DNA of 64,000 nucleotides from Loktanella sp. SALINAS62. GTDB taxonomy: Bacteria; Pseudomonadota; Alphaproteobacteria; Rhodobacterales; Rhodobacteraceae. The notes beneath the pieces were generated by a model, which ran no database searches, was not told the DNA's origin, and saw nothing but the letters and a program-made list of their open reading frames with translations. The stretch's first letter is position 1, and each line of letters begins with the position of its first letter. The DNA lies in the NCBI RefSeq assembly GCF_018263905.1, contig NZ_JAAFZU010000001.1:236228-300227 (forward strand), read 5' to 3'. This document shows positions 33,400-43,103 of this stretch, in pieces. Position numbers and translations under genes: made by a program.

Positions 33400-34434
33400 C
33401 TACAGGTTCAGCTCCGCGCGAAACGCATCGGGGATCGTATCGCGGTCGTCAAGGATCAGGTCCGCCATGACCTGTGCAACCTTGGGGGCCATGCCGAACC
33501 CGATCTTGAACCCACCATTGGCGACGAACTGGCCGGACCTGAATGGATGATGCCCCAGCATCGGCGCGCGGCTGCGGCTGCGCGGGCGCACCCCGGCCCA
33601 GCGCGCGATCACCGGTGCCTGCGCCAGTGCGGGCACAGCGGCGCGCGCGGCGGCGATCACCTCGTCCAGTTGCGCGTCGGTTGCGGCGGGATCGTCAAAG
33701 TCGCGTTCCGTCGTCGATCCGACAGCCGTGGTGCCGTCGTGGTGCGGCACGATATGCACACCGCCCGCGAACACCTGCGCCTGCCCGCGCGCGTCATGGG
33801 CCAGCAGCGCTGCCTGCCCTTTGACCCCGGTGCCGACCATGCGGCTGTGGATCACCGTCATGTCTGCCAAGCCCTGCCAACCGGTTGCCCAGACGACGCT
33901 GCCCTGATCCGGGCCTTCGGTGCAGATCACGCCGCCGCGTGCCACCAACGCCTGCGCCAGTGCGCGTGTCGCATCGCGTGGCTGGATCAGCGCAGACAAG
34001 GTATCGTGCACCCATAATCCCGTCGGGCTGTCGGGCACCAGATCGCCCTGCGGGGCGTCCACCACCTGCCACGTCGCTTGACCGCCCCACAATTCGCGCG
34101 CGCTGTCCGACCGCGACCGCGCCAGTGCGACGGCGGCGGCATCCGCCAGCGGTTGCACCCGGCCACTGCGCGCATATCCGGTGGGCATGCCAGCGCCATC
34201 GGCCACGCCGTCCCAGAACGCCTGCGCCATCAACAGGCTATCCAGCTGAAACGCCTTTTTGTCATTCCATTGTTCGGGGACATGCGGTGCCAATGCACCA
34301 ACGATCCCGCCACTGGCCCCGGATGCGACGCCGGCAGGATCGATCACCTGCACCCGCGCACCGCGCAGCGCACAGGCCCACGCGATGGACAGGCCGAACA
34401 CACCCGCCCCGCGCACTGTCACGTCTCTTGCCAA
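33400..34434 (-). CDS. FAD-dependent oxidoreductase (DAO family), possible MnmC oxidoreductase half
   Basis: The 344-residue flavoprotein of the D-amino acid oxidase family has the Rossmann motif GAGVFGLSIAWACALRGA at the N-terminus, and GVRPRSRSRAPMLG and NGGFKIGFGMAP near the C-terminus, where this family closes the FAD pocket. It is read from TTG, supported by AAAGGAG six bases before. The divergent neighbour 48 bp away is MnmD, the methyltransferase half of MnmC. In E. coli both halves are fused and modify U34 of tRNA via cmnm5 to nm5 to mnm5. The FAD protein is therefore a good candidate for the oxidoreductase half, but generic amino acid oxidase activity is the alternative. Confidence 0.75.
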   Translation of the reverse strand: MARDVTVRGAGVFGLSIAWACALRGARVQVIDPAGVASGASGGIVGALAPHVPEQWNDKKAFQLDSLLMAQAFWDGVADGAGMPTGYARSGRVQPLADAAAVALARSRSDSARELWGGQATWQVVDAPQGDLVPDSPTGLWVHDTLSALIQPRDATRALAQALVARGGVICTEGPDQGSVVWATGWQGLADMTVIHSRMVGTGVKGQAALLAHDARGQAQVFAGGVHIVPHHDGTTAVGSTTERDFDDPAATDAQLDEVIAAARAAVPALAQAPVIARWAGVRPRSRSRAPMLGHHPFRSGQFVANGGFKIGFGMAPKVAQVMADLILDDRDTIPDAFRAELNL

Positions 34435-34482
34435 TGGCCGCTCCTTTGGTCAGACCTGACGCGACGCTTAAGGCAAACCCGC

Positions 34483-35148
34483 ATGACCGACCAGCCCGCA
34501 CGATTGACGTGGAAAGACACGCCGCACGGCTTTGTGCCGGTGTCGGACCTGTTCGACGATCCCTATTATTCGTTGGGGGGCGGCGCAGCGGAAACAGCCC
34601 ATGTGTTCCTGCGGGGTAACGGCCTGCCCGCGCGGTTCCGCGACGGGTTTCACATCGCGGAACTGGGGTTCGGGACCGGCCTGAACTTTTTGTGCGCGCT
34701 GCACGCGTTTCGTAGCACGGGTATATCCGGGCAACTGCATTTCACCAGTTTCGAGCTGCATCCGATGACCCGCGCGGACCGGATGCGCGCGCTGGCACCT
34801 TTCGACCATCTGCCACTTGCGGTGCTGGATATCGACGATCCCACCGATCTGTCCGGGCCTGATTTTTCGCTGCGGGTCATTGCGGGCGACGCCAATGACA
34901 CGCTGCCCGCATGGCCCGGCCTTGCGGATGCATGGTTTCTGGACGGATTTTCCCCCGCCAAAAACCCGGCGCTGTGGCAACCTGCGCTGTTGCAAGAGGT
35001 CGCGGCGCATTGCGTGACCGGCGGCACATGCGCCACCTATTCGGCAGCGGGGCATGTGCGCATGGCGCTGGCGGATGCGGGATTCACCGTCACCCGCGTG
35101 CCGGGGTATGGCCACAAGCGACACATGACCACCGGCATAAAGGATTAG
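34483..35148 (+). CDS. mnmD: tRNA U34 methyltransferase MnmD (MnmC N-terminal half)
   Basis: This 221-residue enzyme methylates nm5(s2)U34 in tRNA using S-adenosylmethionine. The Rossmann motif is ELGFGTGLNFL. The family hallmark DAWFLDGFSPAKNPALW, with the catalytic-site DGFxPxKNP, is intact, and the N-terminus shows the usual DDPYYSLGGGAAE. The stand-alone form, without the C-terminal FAD domain of E. coli MnmC, is known in several bacterial groups. A TTAAGG ribosome site supports the ATG. The EamA exporter gene follows after only 3 bp, so these two are probably one transcript. Confidence 0.88.
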   Translation: MTDQPARLTWKDTPHGFVPVSDLFDDPYYSLGGGAAETAHVFLRGNGLPARFRDGFHIAELGFGTGLNFLCALHAFRSTGISGQLHFTSFELHPMTRADRMRALAPFDHLPLAVLDIDDPTDLSGPDFSLRVIAGDANDTLPAWPGLADAWFLDGFSPAKNPALWQPALLQEVAAHCVTGGTCATYSAAGHVRMALADAGFTVTRVPGYGHKRHMTTGIKD

Positions 35149-35151
35149 CCG

Positions 35152-36030
35152 ATGCAATCCGCGAACACACGGGCAGGCATCGGCCTGATGACGCTGACGA
35201 CCTTTATCTTTGCGGTCCAGGATGGGCTGTCACGACATCTGGCGACGGATTACAACGTGATGATGGTCGTCATGGTCCGCTACTGGTTTTTTGCGGCCTT
35301 TGTCATTGCCATCGCACGGCTGCGCACCGGCTCGATCCGGGCTGCAGCCCGCACGCGGCAACCGCTGATCCAGATTTTGCGCGGGCTGCTGCTGGCGACA
35401 GAGATCATGGTGATGGTCTTGGGCTTTGTGCTGTTGGGGCTGGTCGAAAGCCACGCTGTCTTTGCCTGCTATCCGCTGCTGATCGCGGCGCTGTCCGGAC
35501 CAGTGCTGGGCGAAGGCGTAGGCCCACGGCGCTGGATCGCCATCGGCATCGGGTTCGTCGGCGTGCTGATCATCCTTGAACCGGGGATAAATGTCTTTGC
35601 ACCCGCCGCCATTGTCCCATTGATCGCCGCCGTGATGTTCGCACTATATGGTCTGCTGACGCGGCACGTTGCAAAACTGGATACCGCGGCCACCAGCTTT
35701 TTCTGGACCGGGGTGGCGGGTGCAGTGGCATCGACGCTGGCAGGCATCTGGTTCTGGGAACCGATGACTGGCCCGGACTGGGCAATCATGGCGGTGCTGT
35801 GTGTGACGGGCGTGACGGGGCACTGGCTGCTGATCAAAACCTACGAGATCGCAGAGGCAGGTGCCGTGCAGCCCTTTGCCTATCTGCAACTGGTCTTCGC
35901 AAGCGCCATTGGCCTGCTGATCTTTAATGAAACGCTGGAATGGAACGTCGCACTTGGGGCCATCATTGTCGTGGCGGCGGGCGTCTTTACCCTGATCCGC
36001 AGCCGCAAGGGTAAAACCGCGCTTCGCTAA
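35152..36030 (+). CDS. EamA/DMT-family transporter
   Basis: This 292-residue inner membrane protein has about ten helices in two EamA repeats (about residues 5-140 and 150-285). Features include the short loop LGEGVGPRRWIAIGIGFVGVLIIL after the first repeat, and PFAYLQLVFASAIGLLIFNE and GAIIVVAAGVF in the second. DMT exporters of this size pump amino acids, purines or other small metabolites; the substrate cannot be read from the sequence. The gene begins 3 bp after mnmD, which suggests co-transcription without an obvious functional link. A 96 bp gap follows. Confidence 0.87.
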   Translation: MQSANTRAGIGLMTLTTFIFAVQDGLSRHLATDYNVMMVVMVRYWFFAAFVIAIARLRTGSIRAAARTRQPLIQILRGLLLATEIMVMVLGFVLLGLVESHAVFACYPLLIAALSGPVLGEGVGPRRWIAIGIGFVGVLIILEPGINVFAPAAIVPLIAAVMFALYGLLTRHVAKLDTAATSFFWTGVAGAVASTLAGIWFWEPMTGPDWAIMAVLCVTGVTGHWLLIKTYEIAEAGAVQPFAYLQLVFASAIGLLIFNETLEWNVALGAIIVVAAGVFTLIRSRKGKTALR

Positions 36031-36126
36031 AATCGCTTTATCGTGACATGATGTAGCTAGGCTTGTCACACTCCGGCCCTCGTCTTAAGTGTCGGCGCAT
36101 CCAGACTTTAAGCATTTGATATATTT

Positions 36127-37170
36127 ATGTCTCAATCGTCCGCGTTGATCGGCGCATCTTCACCCGAAATGACAGCCGCGCTTCTGGGGCTTGGGATCAA
36201 GGTCGCGGGTCTGGGCCTTGGATCAATCGATTACGTCAACGACACGATCACGCTGGATGATCGCGCAGCCGCATTGTTTGACCTGCCCGCCCATACGCCC
36301 GTGCCCCGCCCCACGCTTCACGCGCGGTTTCATCCCGATGACATCGGGCAAACCCAACACCAGATCGACACGCTGCTGACCCACGGCCTACCCGACATCG
36401 TCGATCTGGTGCACCGTGTGCGAACCCCGGATGGATCGTGGCGCTGGCTGCGGGCGCGCAAACAGGTGCAGTTCGATACCGACAGCGCCAGCGAACCGCA
36501 CCCCGTCAGCGGGCTGGTTGCGGTCATGGACATCACCGACATCAAAAGCCACGAGGATCACATCATCGCCATGATGGGCGAAATGAACCATCGGCTGAAA
36601 AACGTGCTGACCATCGTGCAAAGTCTGGCACGGTTGACCGCCCGCACAACAGAACCCGACGAATTCCTGCCGCGCTTCAATGCGCGGATGCGCGCGCTTG
36701 GCCAGAACCAGAACCTGTTGATGAAACAGATGGAAGGCGGCGCGCAATTGCGCGATCTGGTGCGCGAACAACTGAGCCCCTTCATCGACATCATCGGCGC
36801 ACAAGTCACCATCGACGGGCCTGATCTGGGTCTGCAGAACAGCGCGCTTCAGTCGATGGGCCTGATGCTGCATGAACTGGCGACCAATGCGACCAAATAC
36901 GGCGCGCTATCGGTGCCAGAGGGGCGACTGTCGATCACTTGGACCATTGCAGCCGACATGCTGACGTTCGAATGGCGGGAAATCGACGGCCCGGCGGTCG
37001 TCGCACCGTCGTATGTGGGATTCGGCAGTTCTGTTTTGCAAAAGATGACGGCCGCCACGCTTGACGGCACCGTCACCCGCGATTTCGACCCCACAGGACT
37101 GCACTGGACGATGACCTGCCCGGTCGCCGCCCTGCGCGGCGCGGCCAACAACGATAGCACGGCCTATTAA
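36127..37170 (+). CDS. PAS-domain HWE-family sensor histidine kinase
   Basis: The 347-residue protein is soluble, with no membrane helix. The N-terminal half (about residues 20-145) is a PAS/PAC fold (HPDDIGQTQHQIDTLL, VHRVRTPDGSWRWLRAR). The kinase core follows: His box MNHRLKNVLTIVQSLA, N box LHELATNATKYGAL, the W-x-E in FEWREIDG, and YVGFGSSVL. This is the HWE type, close to the partial kinase at the start of the window. HWE/HisKA_2 kinases in alphaproteobacteria often feed the general stress response or act as light or redox sensors through PAS cofactors. There is no LOV-type GXNCRFLQ motif, so flavin photochemistry is unlikely. The stop shares TTAA with the converging transglycosylase gene. 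Confidence 0.9.
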   Translation: MSQSSALIGASSPEMTAALLGLGIKVAGLGLGSIDYVNDTITLDDRAAALFDLPAHTPVPRPTLHARFHPDDIGQTQHQIDTLLTHGLPDIVDLVHRVRTPDGSWRWLRARKQVQFDTDSASEPHPVSGLVAVMDITDIKSHEDHIIAMMGEMNHRLKNVLTIVQSLARLTARTTEPDEFLPRFNARMRALGQNQNLLMKQMEGGAQLRDLVREQLSPFIDIIGAQVTIDGPDLGLQNSALQSMGLMLHELATNATKYGALSVPEGRLSITWTIAADMLTFEWREIDGPAVVAPSYVGFGSSVLQKMTAATLDGTVTRDFDPTGLHWTMTCPVAALRGAANNDSTAY

Positions 37171-39332
37171 GGACGCGGGATCGGTCGTAGCGTTGTTTCC
37201 GGCGCGCTGCCTTCGGGAATGATGATGCGGTTTGCCACGTCTTCGGGCGCTGTCGATGTGGCGACGCGGGCCTGCACCAGTTCGGCGTTGGGACGCACCT
37301 CTGGACGCGGTGCTGCGACCACCATTTGGGGGACCGGTTGTTCCAGCGATCCATCGGGCCGCAACGTCGGGCGCACCGCCGCCGTGCTGCCGGTGATCAT
37401 CGCCAGAAAATCGATCTCTGCGGTGACACCGGTCAGGCGGGCGCGGTAGACTGGCAGCGATTCACTGACACGTTGCACATAGTTGCGGGTTTCGCGGAAC
37501 GGAATGTGTTCGATCCAGTCGACGATATCCACTTCTCCGGTGCGGGGATCGCCGCGTTCGTTCATCCAGTTCGCCGGACGGCTTGGCCCCGCGTTGTAAC
37601 CTGCCGCCACCTGAATAGGTGAATCACCAAACCGTTCGCGCAGGCCTGCCAGATAAGCCGCCCCCAGTTCGGCGTTATAGCGCCAATCCGCCGTCAGTTT
37701 CGATTTGGCATAAGTCAGGCCCAACTGGCCACTGACCTCTTGTGCGGTGGCGGGCATCAACTGCATCAGACCTTGCGCGCCTACCGGGCTGCCCGCGCGG
37801 ATATAGAATTCCGATTCCCGCCGGGCGATGGCAAGCGTCAGATCGGCAGGCACCGGCAGATCCATGTCGGCCACCGGATGCAGCGGAAAATAGGCCGAAG
37901 GCACCACGACACCACGCGCTGCCGCAGCTTTGCCCAGCAGAACCGTCAGATAGGTTTCGTCACGCGCAGCAAATGCCCGTCCCAGCCGCGCGATATCGTC
38001 GGCAGCAAGCGTTTCACCCAGATCGTTGACGAACGCGATGGCCTTGCTGCGTTGGCGAGCCTCTAGCAGGGCGATGGCGACGCGCACGCGGTCTTCTTCG
38101 ATGATGTCGGATGTCTGCCAGTCCAGCCCTTCGTCCGCCCCGATCAGGGCAGGATCAAGCTGCATGTCCATACGGTCGGCCGCCAGCAATCCGTAAAAGC
38201 TGGTCTGGTTCACCCCGGCGCGGGTAAAGGCGGCGTTCGCTTCTTCCGTGCGCCCCAGCGATTCCAGTGCGCGGCCCTGCCAGTACCCCGCACGGCCATC
38301 GCTGATCGGGGAACTGACCGCATCGGCGAAGGTATTGAAATGTTGCAGCGCCAGTTCGGCATCGTCCAGATAGGTCAGCGCCAGATAGCCAGACAGCCAT
38401 TCCAGATCGGAATAATTGTAACCGTCATCAGCAGTCATGAAATGCCGCGACGCGATGCGATATGCGCGTTCCGCATCGCCGGTCCGCATTTCCGACCGTG
38501 CCAGCGTCCTGCGCCACCCCGACCAGCGGAACGGATTTCCCAAGGCTTCAGCACTGGTGGATTGCGCCAGCAACAATTCGACCGCCTGATCGCGGCGGCC
38601 CTTGTCAGCGGCCCAGTTGTAACGGTCATACATCAGCCCCGGCGTGTCGCACAGCGGCTCTGGCACGGCGTCCAGCGCCGCATCGACGCCGCCAGCATCC
38701 GTAATCAGCCGCACGCGGGCGGTCAGCAACAGTTGCTGGCTTTCGTCCAGCAGCGGGCGCATCCGCTCTGCCTCTGACGTGCGCCAGGCCCACAGCAGGT
38801 TGTCGACGCGTGTCCTGTGCAGATCAGCAATATCTTCGCCAAAGGTCGCCAGCATCAGCGATTGATCCTGTTCCGACAGGCTTAGCTCTGTCCAGCCTGT
38901 GCGGACGATGTCACGCGCGCGGGCCGCTTCACCCGTTGCGATCAACGCCTGCGCCAGCCGCACCGCCCCCTTGCCGGTGCGCGGCGCGCGATCACCGAAC
39001 CAGTCGATCACTTGCGCGGGATCAGCTCCCTGCGGGATGTTCTGTTCGCCCGCCGCGCGCAGCACGTCGTCACCGGGCCAATCCGGACGTTTGGCAGCAA
39101 AGGCCACGTATTCCGAAAATTCAGCATCACCGAACCGCAGCTTTTGCCATGTCACCAGATCGGTGATGGCCGCATCGTTACGCCCCGCCGCGACATAGGC
39201 CGGGGCATAGGTGCGGTCGTTGGCCAGCCTCACCGCTTCGATGTCGCTGTCGGTTACCGTCTGGGCAGACAGCATCGCAGGCAGGATGAGGACACAGGCG
39301 GCGAAAACATGTCGCGGGGTCTTCGTGAGCAT
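37167..39332 (-). CDS. slt: Soluble lytic murein transglycosylase (Slt70-like)
   Basis: This 721-residue periplasmic enzyme cleaves the glycan strands of peptidoglycan. It has a signal peptide (about residues 1-23, ending LSAQ-TV) and a long alpha-helical superhelical U-shaped region (about 30-480) made of repeats. The C-terminal catalytic SLT domain has the Glu in ARRESEFYIRAGSPVGAQG, then LMQLMPATA and AAGYNAGPSR. This matches E. coli Slt70 in layout and length. A Pro-rich tail of about 80 residues follows, with a segment around TLRPDG. AAGGTG precedes the ATG. It ends in TTAA shared with the HWE kinase stop and is divergent from dapA, with 159 bp between the two starts. Confidence 0.9.
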   Translation of the reverse strand: MLTKTPRHVFAACVLILPAMLSAQTVTDSDIEAVRLANDRTYAPAYVAAGRNDAAITDLVTWQKLRFGDAEFSEYVAFAAKRPDWPGDDVLRAAGEQNIPQGADPAQVIDWFGDRAPRTGKGAVRLAQALIATGEAARARDIVRTGWTELSLSEQDQSLMLATFGEDIADLHRTRVDNLLWAWRTSEAERMRPLLDESQQLLLTARVRLITDAGGVDAALDAVPEPLCDTPGLMYDRYNWAADKGRRDQAVELLLAQSTSAEALGNPFRWSGWRRTLARSEMRTGDAERAYRIASRHFMTADDGYNYSDLEWLSGYLALTYLDDAELALQHFNTFADAVSSPISDGRAGYWQGRALESLGRTEEANAAFTRAGVNQTSFYGLLAADRMDMQLDPALIGADEGLDWQTSDIIEEDRVRVAIALLEARQRSKAIAFVNDLGETLAADDIARLGRAFAARDETYLTVLLGKAAAARGVVVPSAYFPLHPVADMDLPVPADLTLAIARRESEFYIRAGSPVGAQGLMQLMPATAQEVSGQLGLTYAKSKLTADWRYNAELGAAYLAGLRERFGDSPIQVAAGYNAGPSRPANWMNERGDPRTGEVDIVDWIEHIPFRETRNYVQRVSESLPVYRARLTGVTAEIDFLAMITGSTAAVRPTLRPDGSLEQPVPQMVVAAPRPEVRPNAELVQARVATSTAPEDVANRIIIPEGSAPETTLRPIPRP

Positions 39333-39491
39333 CAGGGCACCTTGGGCACGGAACAGAATGGAACGCGACTACATTGGGGGCCATGGCCACGACAGGCAAC
39401 GCACATTCTTGGCATTGGCGGCGATCCCGGCTAGTGTCCGCGCGATTTCGCCGACGCACACGCCCGGCCTCCAGCAGCAGGACTCCGCCCC

Positions 39492-40364
39492 ATGTTCAAA
39501 GGTTCCTTTGTCGCGCTCGTCACCCCGTTCCGTGATGGCAAGGTGGACGTGGATACCCTGCGCAAACTGGTCGATTGGCACGTCGAACAGGGCACACACG
39601 GGTTGGTCCCGGTCGGCACAACGGGTGAAAGCCCTACGCTGACCCACGACGAACATGATTCCGTCGTGCGCATCGTCGTGGATCAAACGGCGGGCCGCAT
39701 TCCCGTCATCGCCGGGGCCGGGTCGAACAACACAGCCGAAACCGTACGGCTGGTCCGTGCGGCCAAGGAATCGGGTGCGGATGCCGCATTGGTCGTCACA
39801 CCCTATTACAACAAGCCCACACAGGCGGGGCTGATTGCGCATTTCACTGCCGCCGCCGATTGCGGCTTGCCGATCATCATCTACAATATCCCCGGTCGGT
39901 CCGCCGTCGACATGTCTGTCGCCACAATGGCGGCCCTGTCGCAACATCCCATGATCGCGGGTGTCAAGGACGCCACCGGCGATCTGTCGCGGGTGCCGAA
40001 AACCCGCATGACCGCCGGCCCCGATTTCTGCCAATTGTCCGGCGAAGACGCGACTGCCCTTGGGTTCAACGCGCACGGCGGCGTGGGCTGTATTTCCGTC
40101 ACCGCCAACGTGGCCCCGGCCCTGTGCGCCCAGATGCAAGAAGCGACGCTCGCAGGTGATTTCGCCACCGCGTTGCAGATCACCGACCGCCTGATGCCCC
40201 TGCACGAGGCGATTTTTACCGAGCCGGGACTGGTCGGCGCGAAATTCGGCATGTCCGAACTGGGCCTGTGTGCGGATGAGGTGCGGTCCCCGCTCGTCGG
40301 GCTGACCGACGACACCAAAGACAAGATGCGCGCAGCCATGCGCCATGCGGGCCTGCTGAACTAG
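39492..40364 (+). CDS. dapA: 4-hydroxy-tetrahydrodipicolinate synthase
   Basis: DapA condenses pyruvate with aspartate semialdehyde in lysine and peptidoglycan (meso-diaminopimelate) synthesis. The 290-residue protein has the Schiff-base Lys159 in [10 protein letters not shown], Tyr131 in YNIPGR, Thr44 in VGTTGESPT, and the YYNKP element with the shared tyrosine. Length and motifs match E. coli DapA. The gene stands alone on this strand, downstream of the divergent slt control region, and lysA for the same pathway is at 53688-54953. The chromosome keeps lysine genes dispersed. Confidence 0.95.
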   Translation: MFKGSFVALVTPFRDGKVDVDTLRKLVDWHVEQGTHGLVPVGTTGESPTLTHDEHDSVVRIVVDQTAGRIPVIAGAGSNNTAETVRLVRAAKESGADAALVVTPYYNKPTQAGLIAHFTAAADCGLPIIIYNIPGRSAVDMSVATMAALSQHPMIAGVKDATGDLSRVPKTRMTAGPDFCQLSGEDATALGFNAHGGVGCISVTANVAPALCAQMQEATLAGDFATALQITDRLMPLHEAIFTEPGLVGAKFGMSELGLCADEVRSPLVGLTDDTKDKMRAAMRHAGLLN

Positions 40365-40421
40365 GCTGTCTGTGGTTTGCGGGTGGGTGGGGCGCCTTCG
40401 CGGGCGTGCCCGCGGACAGCG

Positions 40422-41600
40422 TCACCCGGCCGCGCGCAGCCAGTCCGGCGCGAAACCCACCTGCGCGCAGTCCCCGAACCGCGCCGCCCGATTCAGCGCC
40501 GCATCCAGCCGGGCCAGCCGCCTCTTGCCCATCGCCACGCCCGGTTCCGGCCAATAGGCGCGGACCTGCAGCACATCGCCCTGCCGCGCCATGTCGATCC
40601 GCCCGATGGCGCGATCCCCTTCCCAGACCGGAAATACATAGTAGCCATAGCGGCGCTGCGCTTCGGGCACGAAAATCTCGATCCGGTAGCGAAAACCGAA
40701 CAGCCATTCCGCCCGCTTGCGGTCGCGCAGCGCGGGGTCGAACGGCGACAGCAGGCGCACCTGACCCGTCACCTCTGGCGCGCTGTCAGGCACGTCGGGC
40801 CGCGCAAGACAGCGCCGCTGCTTTCCGTCGTATCCGGTCACATCGACAGCAACAGCATGCCCGTCAGCCAAGGCCTCCGCACACCAGTCCCGCGCCTCTG
40901 CCGGGGTGACGATGGCCCAGAACGCCGCGATCTCGCCGCTGGTGGCGAACCCCAGCCGGTCCAGCGCCATATGACACAGGCGGTCAATGATCTGATCGTC
41001 GGGCAGATGCACATCACGCACCGCGCCGGGGATTACCCGTTCGGTCAGATCATAGATCTTGCGAAACCCGCGACGGCGCGCCACCGCCACCCGACCGCTG
41101 CGCCACAGGTATTCCAGCGCCGTCTTGCTGGGATGCCAGTTCCACCAGCCACCGCCGCCCCGCACCTCTCCGGCGCCCACATCGCCGGACGTGCAGGCAC
41201 CGTGATCCGCGATCTGGCGCAACACGGTATCGACCTCTTGCCCGAAACCGGCCGGGCGCTGGCGTTCCCATCGGCTTTCCAGCCGGGCCGCATCGCGCGC
41301 GCAGCGCAGGCGCCACAACGGCCACAGCTCCATCGGGATGACAGACGCATCATGGGTCCAGTGTTCGAACACCGCGCGATCCCGCGCCATCAACCTGTCC
41401 ATGACGGGCGGACGCCAGCCCGCGTGGCGCGACCACAGGATCATGTCGTGCGCCCGGGCAAAGGTATTGACGCTGTCGACTTGCACGAAACCCAGATCGT
41501 CGATCACGCCTTTGGCCGTCGCCGCCTGTGTCCGGCCCAGCCCGTGCCGGTCCAGAAACACGCGGCGCGCATGGGCATTGTCCAGAACCGTCACCGCCAT
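40422..41600 (-). CDS. YcaQ/AlkX-like winged-helix DNA glycosylase (HTH_42)
   Basis: The 392-residue protein belongs to the winged-helix HTH_42 family that includes the interstrand-crosslink glycosylases AlkZ and YcaQ (AlkX). The N-terminal segment shows [22 protein letters not shown]. The catalytic Q-phi-D motif of the YcaQ branch is seen as QVD, not the Q-phi-Q of AlkZ. Later pieces include [11 protein letters not shown] and [19 protein letters not shown], both typical of the family. A role in unhooking DNA crosslinks is likely. The gene converges on the dapA stop, lies opposite a long empty frame, and is adjacent to smpB without functional connection. Confidence 0.78.
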   Translation of the reverse strand: MAVTVLDNAHARRVFLDRHGLGRTQAATAKGVIDDLGFVQVDSVNTFARAHDMILWSRHAGWRPPVMDRLMARDRAVFEHWTHDASVIPMELWPLWRLRCARDAARLESRWERQRPAGFGQEVDTVLRQIADHGACTSGDVGAGEVRGGGGWWNWHPSKTALEYLWRSGRVAVARRRGFRKIYDLTERVIPGAVRDVHLPDDQIIDRLCHMALDRLGFATSGEIAAFWAIVTPAEARDWCAEALADGHAVAVDVTGYDGKQRRCLARPDVPDSAPEVTGQVRLLSPFDPALRDRKRAEWLFGFRYRIEIFVPEAQRRYGYYVFPVWEGDRAIGRIDMARQGDVLQVRAYWPEPGVAMGKRRLARLDAALNRAARFGDCAQVGFAPDWLRAAG

Positions 41601-41687
41601 GGCATCTCCCTTTGGTCGTCAGTCTGGCGCATCGCGGATCGGCCCGCCAGCCTTGCCCTGCCTGCCGCGACGGCCTATCTGGTCGGC

Positions 41688-42161
41688 ATGGCCAAGAAAC
41701 CCGAAAACAAGAACTACAAGGTGATCGCGGAAAACCGGCGCGCGCGCTATGATTTCGCGATCGAGGACGATCTGGAAGTCGGGATCATCCTGCACGGGTC
41801 CGAGGTCAAATCGCTGCGGACCGGACAATCCAATATCGCGGACAGCTACGCCTCTGTCGATGATGGAGAGTTGTGGCTGACCAACGCCTATATCGCGCCC
41901 TATGAACAGGCGATGTTCGGCCATGAAGCACGGCGCAAACGTAAACTGCTGGTCAACCGCCGCGAACTGGCCCGCCTGTGGAATGCGACGAAGCGCGAAG
42001 GCATGACGCTGGTGCCGCTGGTGATGTATTTCAACGACCGCGGGCTGGTAAAGCTGAAGATCGCGACAGCCAAGGGCAAGAAGAACCACGACAAGCGCGC
42101 AACCGATGCAAAGCGGGACTGGGCGCGCCAAAAGCAGCGTCTGTTGCGGCACGACACCTAA
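41688..42161 (+). CDS. smpB: SsrA-binding protein SmpB
   Basis: SmpB binds tmRNA and carries it to stalled ribosomes for trans-translation. The 157-residue protein has the expected beta-barrel signatures: [29 protein letters not shown] with ITADSYA-like [16 protein letters not shown], and a basic C-terminal tail [21 protein letters not shown] that enters the ribosome. The ATG at 41688 starts [17 protein letters not shown], the normal N-terminus. A tmRNA gene is not visible in the window, which is common because ssrA is usually elsewhere. dapA is two genes upstream. Confidence 0.95.
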   Translation: MAKKPENKNYKVIAENRRARYDFAIEDDLEVGIILHGSEVKSLRTGQSNIADSYASVDDGELWLTNAYIAPYEQAMFGHEARRKRKLLVNRRELARLWNATKREGMTLVPLVMYFNDRGLVKLKIATAKGKKNHDKRATDAKRDWARQKQRLLRHDT

Positions 42162-42227
42162 GCCGCTTGCCTGACAGCCCATCCTGCGGTAGCTGCACTT
42201 GCGATTTCAGGCGCAAAGGATTGGCCG

Positions 42228-43091
42228 ATGTCCCAAGCCGACGACCCCCGCACACTTGTCAGCGCCGACTGGCTGCGCGCGCATCTGCGCGACCCCGATA
42301 TGCGCGTGCTGGATGCAAGCTGGCACATGCCGGACGCTGGGCGCGACGCACGCGCGGAATTTGCAGCCGGGCACATTCCCGGCGCGCGGTTTTTCGACAT
42401 CGACGACATCTCTGACGCGCGGTCCGAATTGCCCCACATGGTGCCAGAGGTGGAAAAATTCATGTCCCGCCTGCGCGCGATGGGTGTGGGCGACGGGCAT
42501 CAGGTTGTTGTCTATGACAGCACCGGAATATTTTCCGCCGCCCGTGTCTGGTGGCTGTTTCGCCTGATGGGCAAGCGCGACGTGGCGGTGCTGGACGGTG
42601 GCCTGCCTGCGTGGATCGCCGCTGGTGGCCCCGTCGAAGACATGCCCCCCGTGATCCGTGACCGGCACATGACAGTCAGCCGCCAGAACCAGATGGTCAA
42701 GGACGTCACACAGGTCGCCCGTGCGGCCAAACTGGGCGACCACACGATCCTTGATGCGCGCAGCGCGCCCCGCTTTGCCGGCGAGGTCGCAGAACCCCGC
42801 GCCGGACTGCGCGCAGGTCACATCCCCGGATCGCGCAACGTGCCCTATGGCGCGCTGCTGCGCGAGGATGGCACGATGAAAGACGCCCCCGCCCTGCAAC
42901 AGGTCTTTGCCGATGCGGGCGCGGACCTGACCAAGCCGGTCATTACGACCTGCGGATCGGGCGTCACCGCCGCCATCATTAACCTTGCACTGGAACGGAT
43001 CGGAAAGACCGACCACGCGCTATACGACGGGTCATGGTCCGAATGGGGCATGTATCCGGACATGCCCATCGCCACCGGCTCTGCCACCTGA
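42228..43091 (+). CDS. sseA: 3-mercaptopyruvate/thiosulfate sulfurtransferase (double rhodanese)
   Basis: This 287-residue protein has two rhodanese domains (about residues 5-135 and 155-285). Only the C-terminal domain is active, with Cys242 in TTCGSGVTA, the loop that marks 3-mercaptopyruvate sulfurtransferase (CGSGVT) as opposed to the CRKGVT of thiosulfate sulfurtransferase. The N-terminal domain lacks the Cys and has VVVYDSTGIFSAARVWW at that place. It transfers sulfane sulfur to acceptors such as thioredoxin or cyanide. It begins 66 bp after smpB, and the aminotransferase gene follows 12 bp later, so the latter two could be one transcript; aminotransferases of this class can supply mercaptopyruvate. 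Confidence 0.9.
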   Translation: MSQADDPRTLVSADWLRAHLRDPDMRVLDASWHMPDAGRDARAEFAAGHIPGARFFDIDDISDARSELPHMVPEVEKFMSRLRAMGVGDGHQVVVYDSTGIFSAARVWWLFRLMGKRDVAVLDGGLPAWIAAGGPVEDMPPVIRDRHMTVSRQNQMVKDVTQVARAAKLGDHTILDARSAPRFAGEVAEPRAGLRAGHIPGSRNVPYGALLREDGTMKDAPALQQVFADAGADLTKPVITTCGSGVTAAIINLALERIGKTDHALYDGSWSEWGMYPDMPIATGSAT

Positions 43092-43103
43092 AGGACCCCC
43101 CAG

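Noticed and set aside
39333-39491. EcfG-type promoter (GGAAC-N16-CGTT) before slt or dapA
   Set aside because: GGAAC occurs twice but no CGTT follows at the right distance.
40377-41687. Long open frame in front of smpB that would give a 594-residue fusion
   Set aside because: It runs antisense to the YcaQ-like gene, whose protein has clear family motifs. SmpB has its normal start at 41688.
41600-42230. tmRNA gene near smpB
   Set aside because: No tRNA-like acceptor or tag-coding sequence is seen; both flanks are coding.
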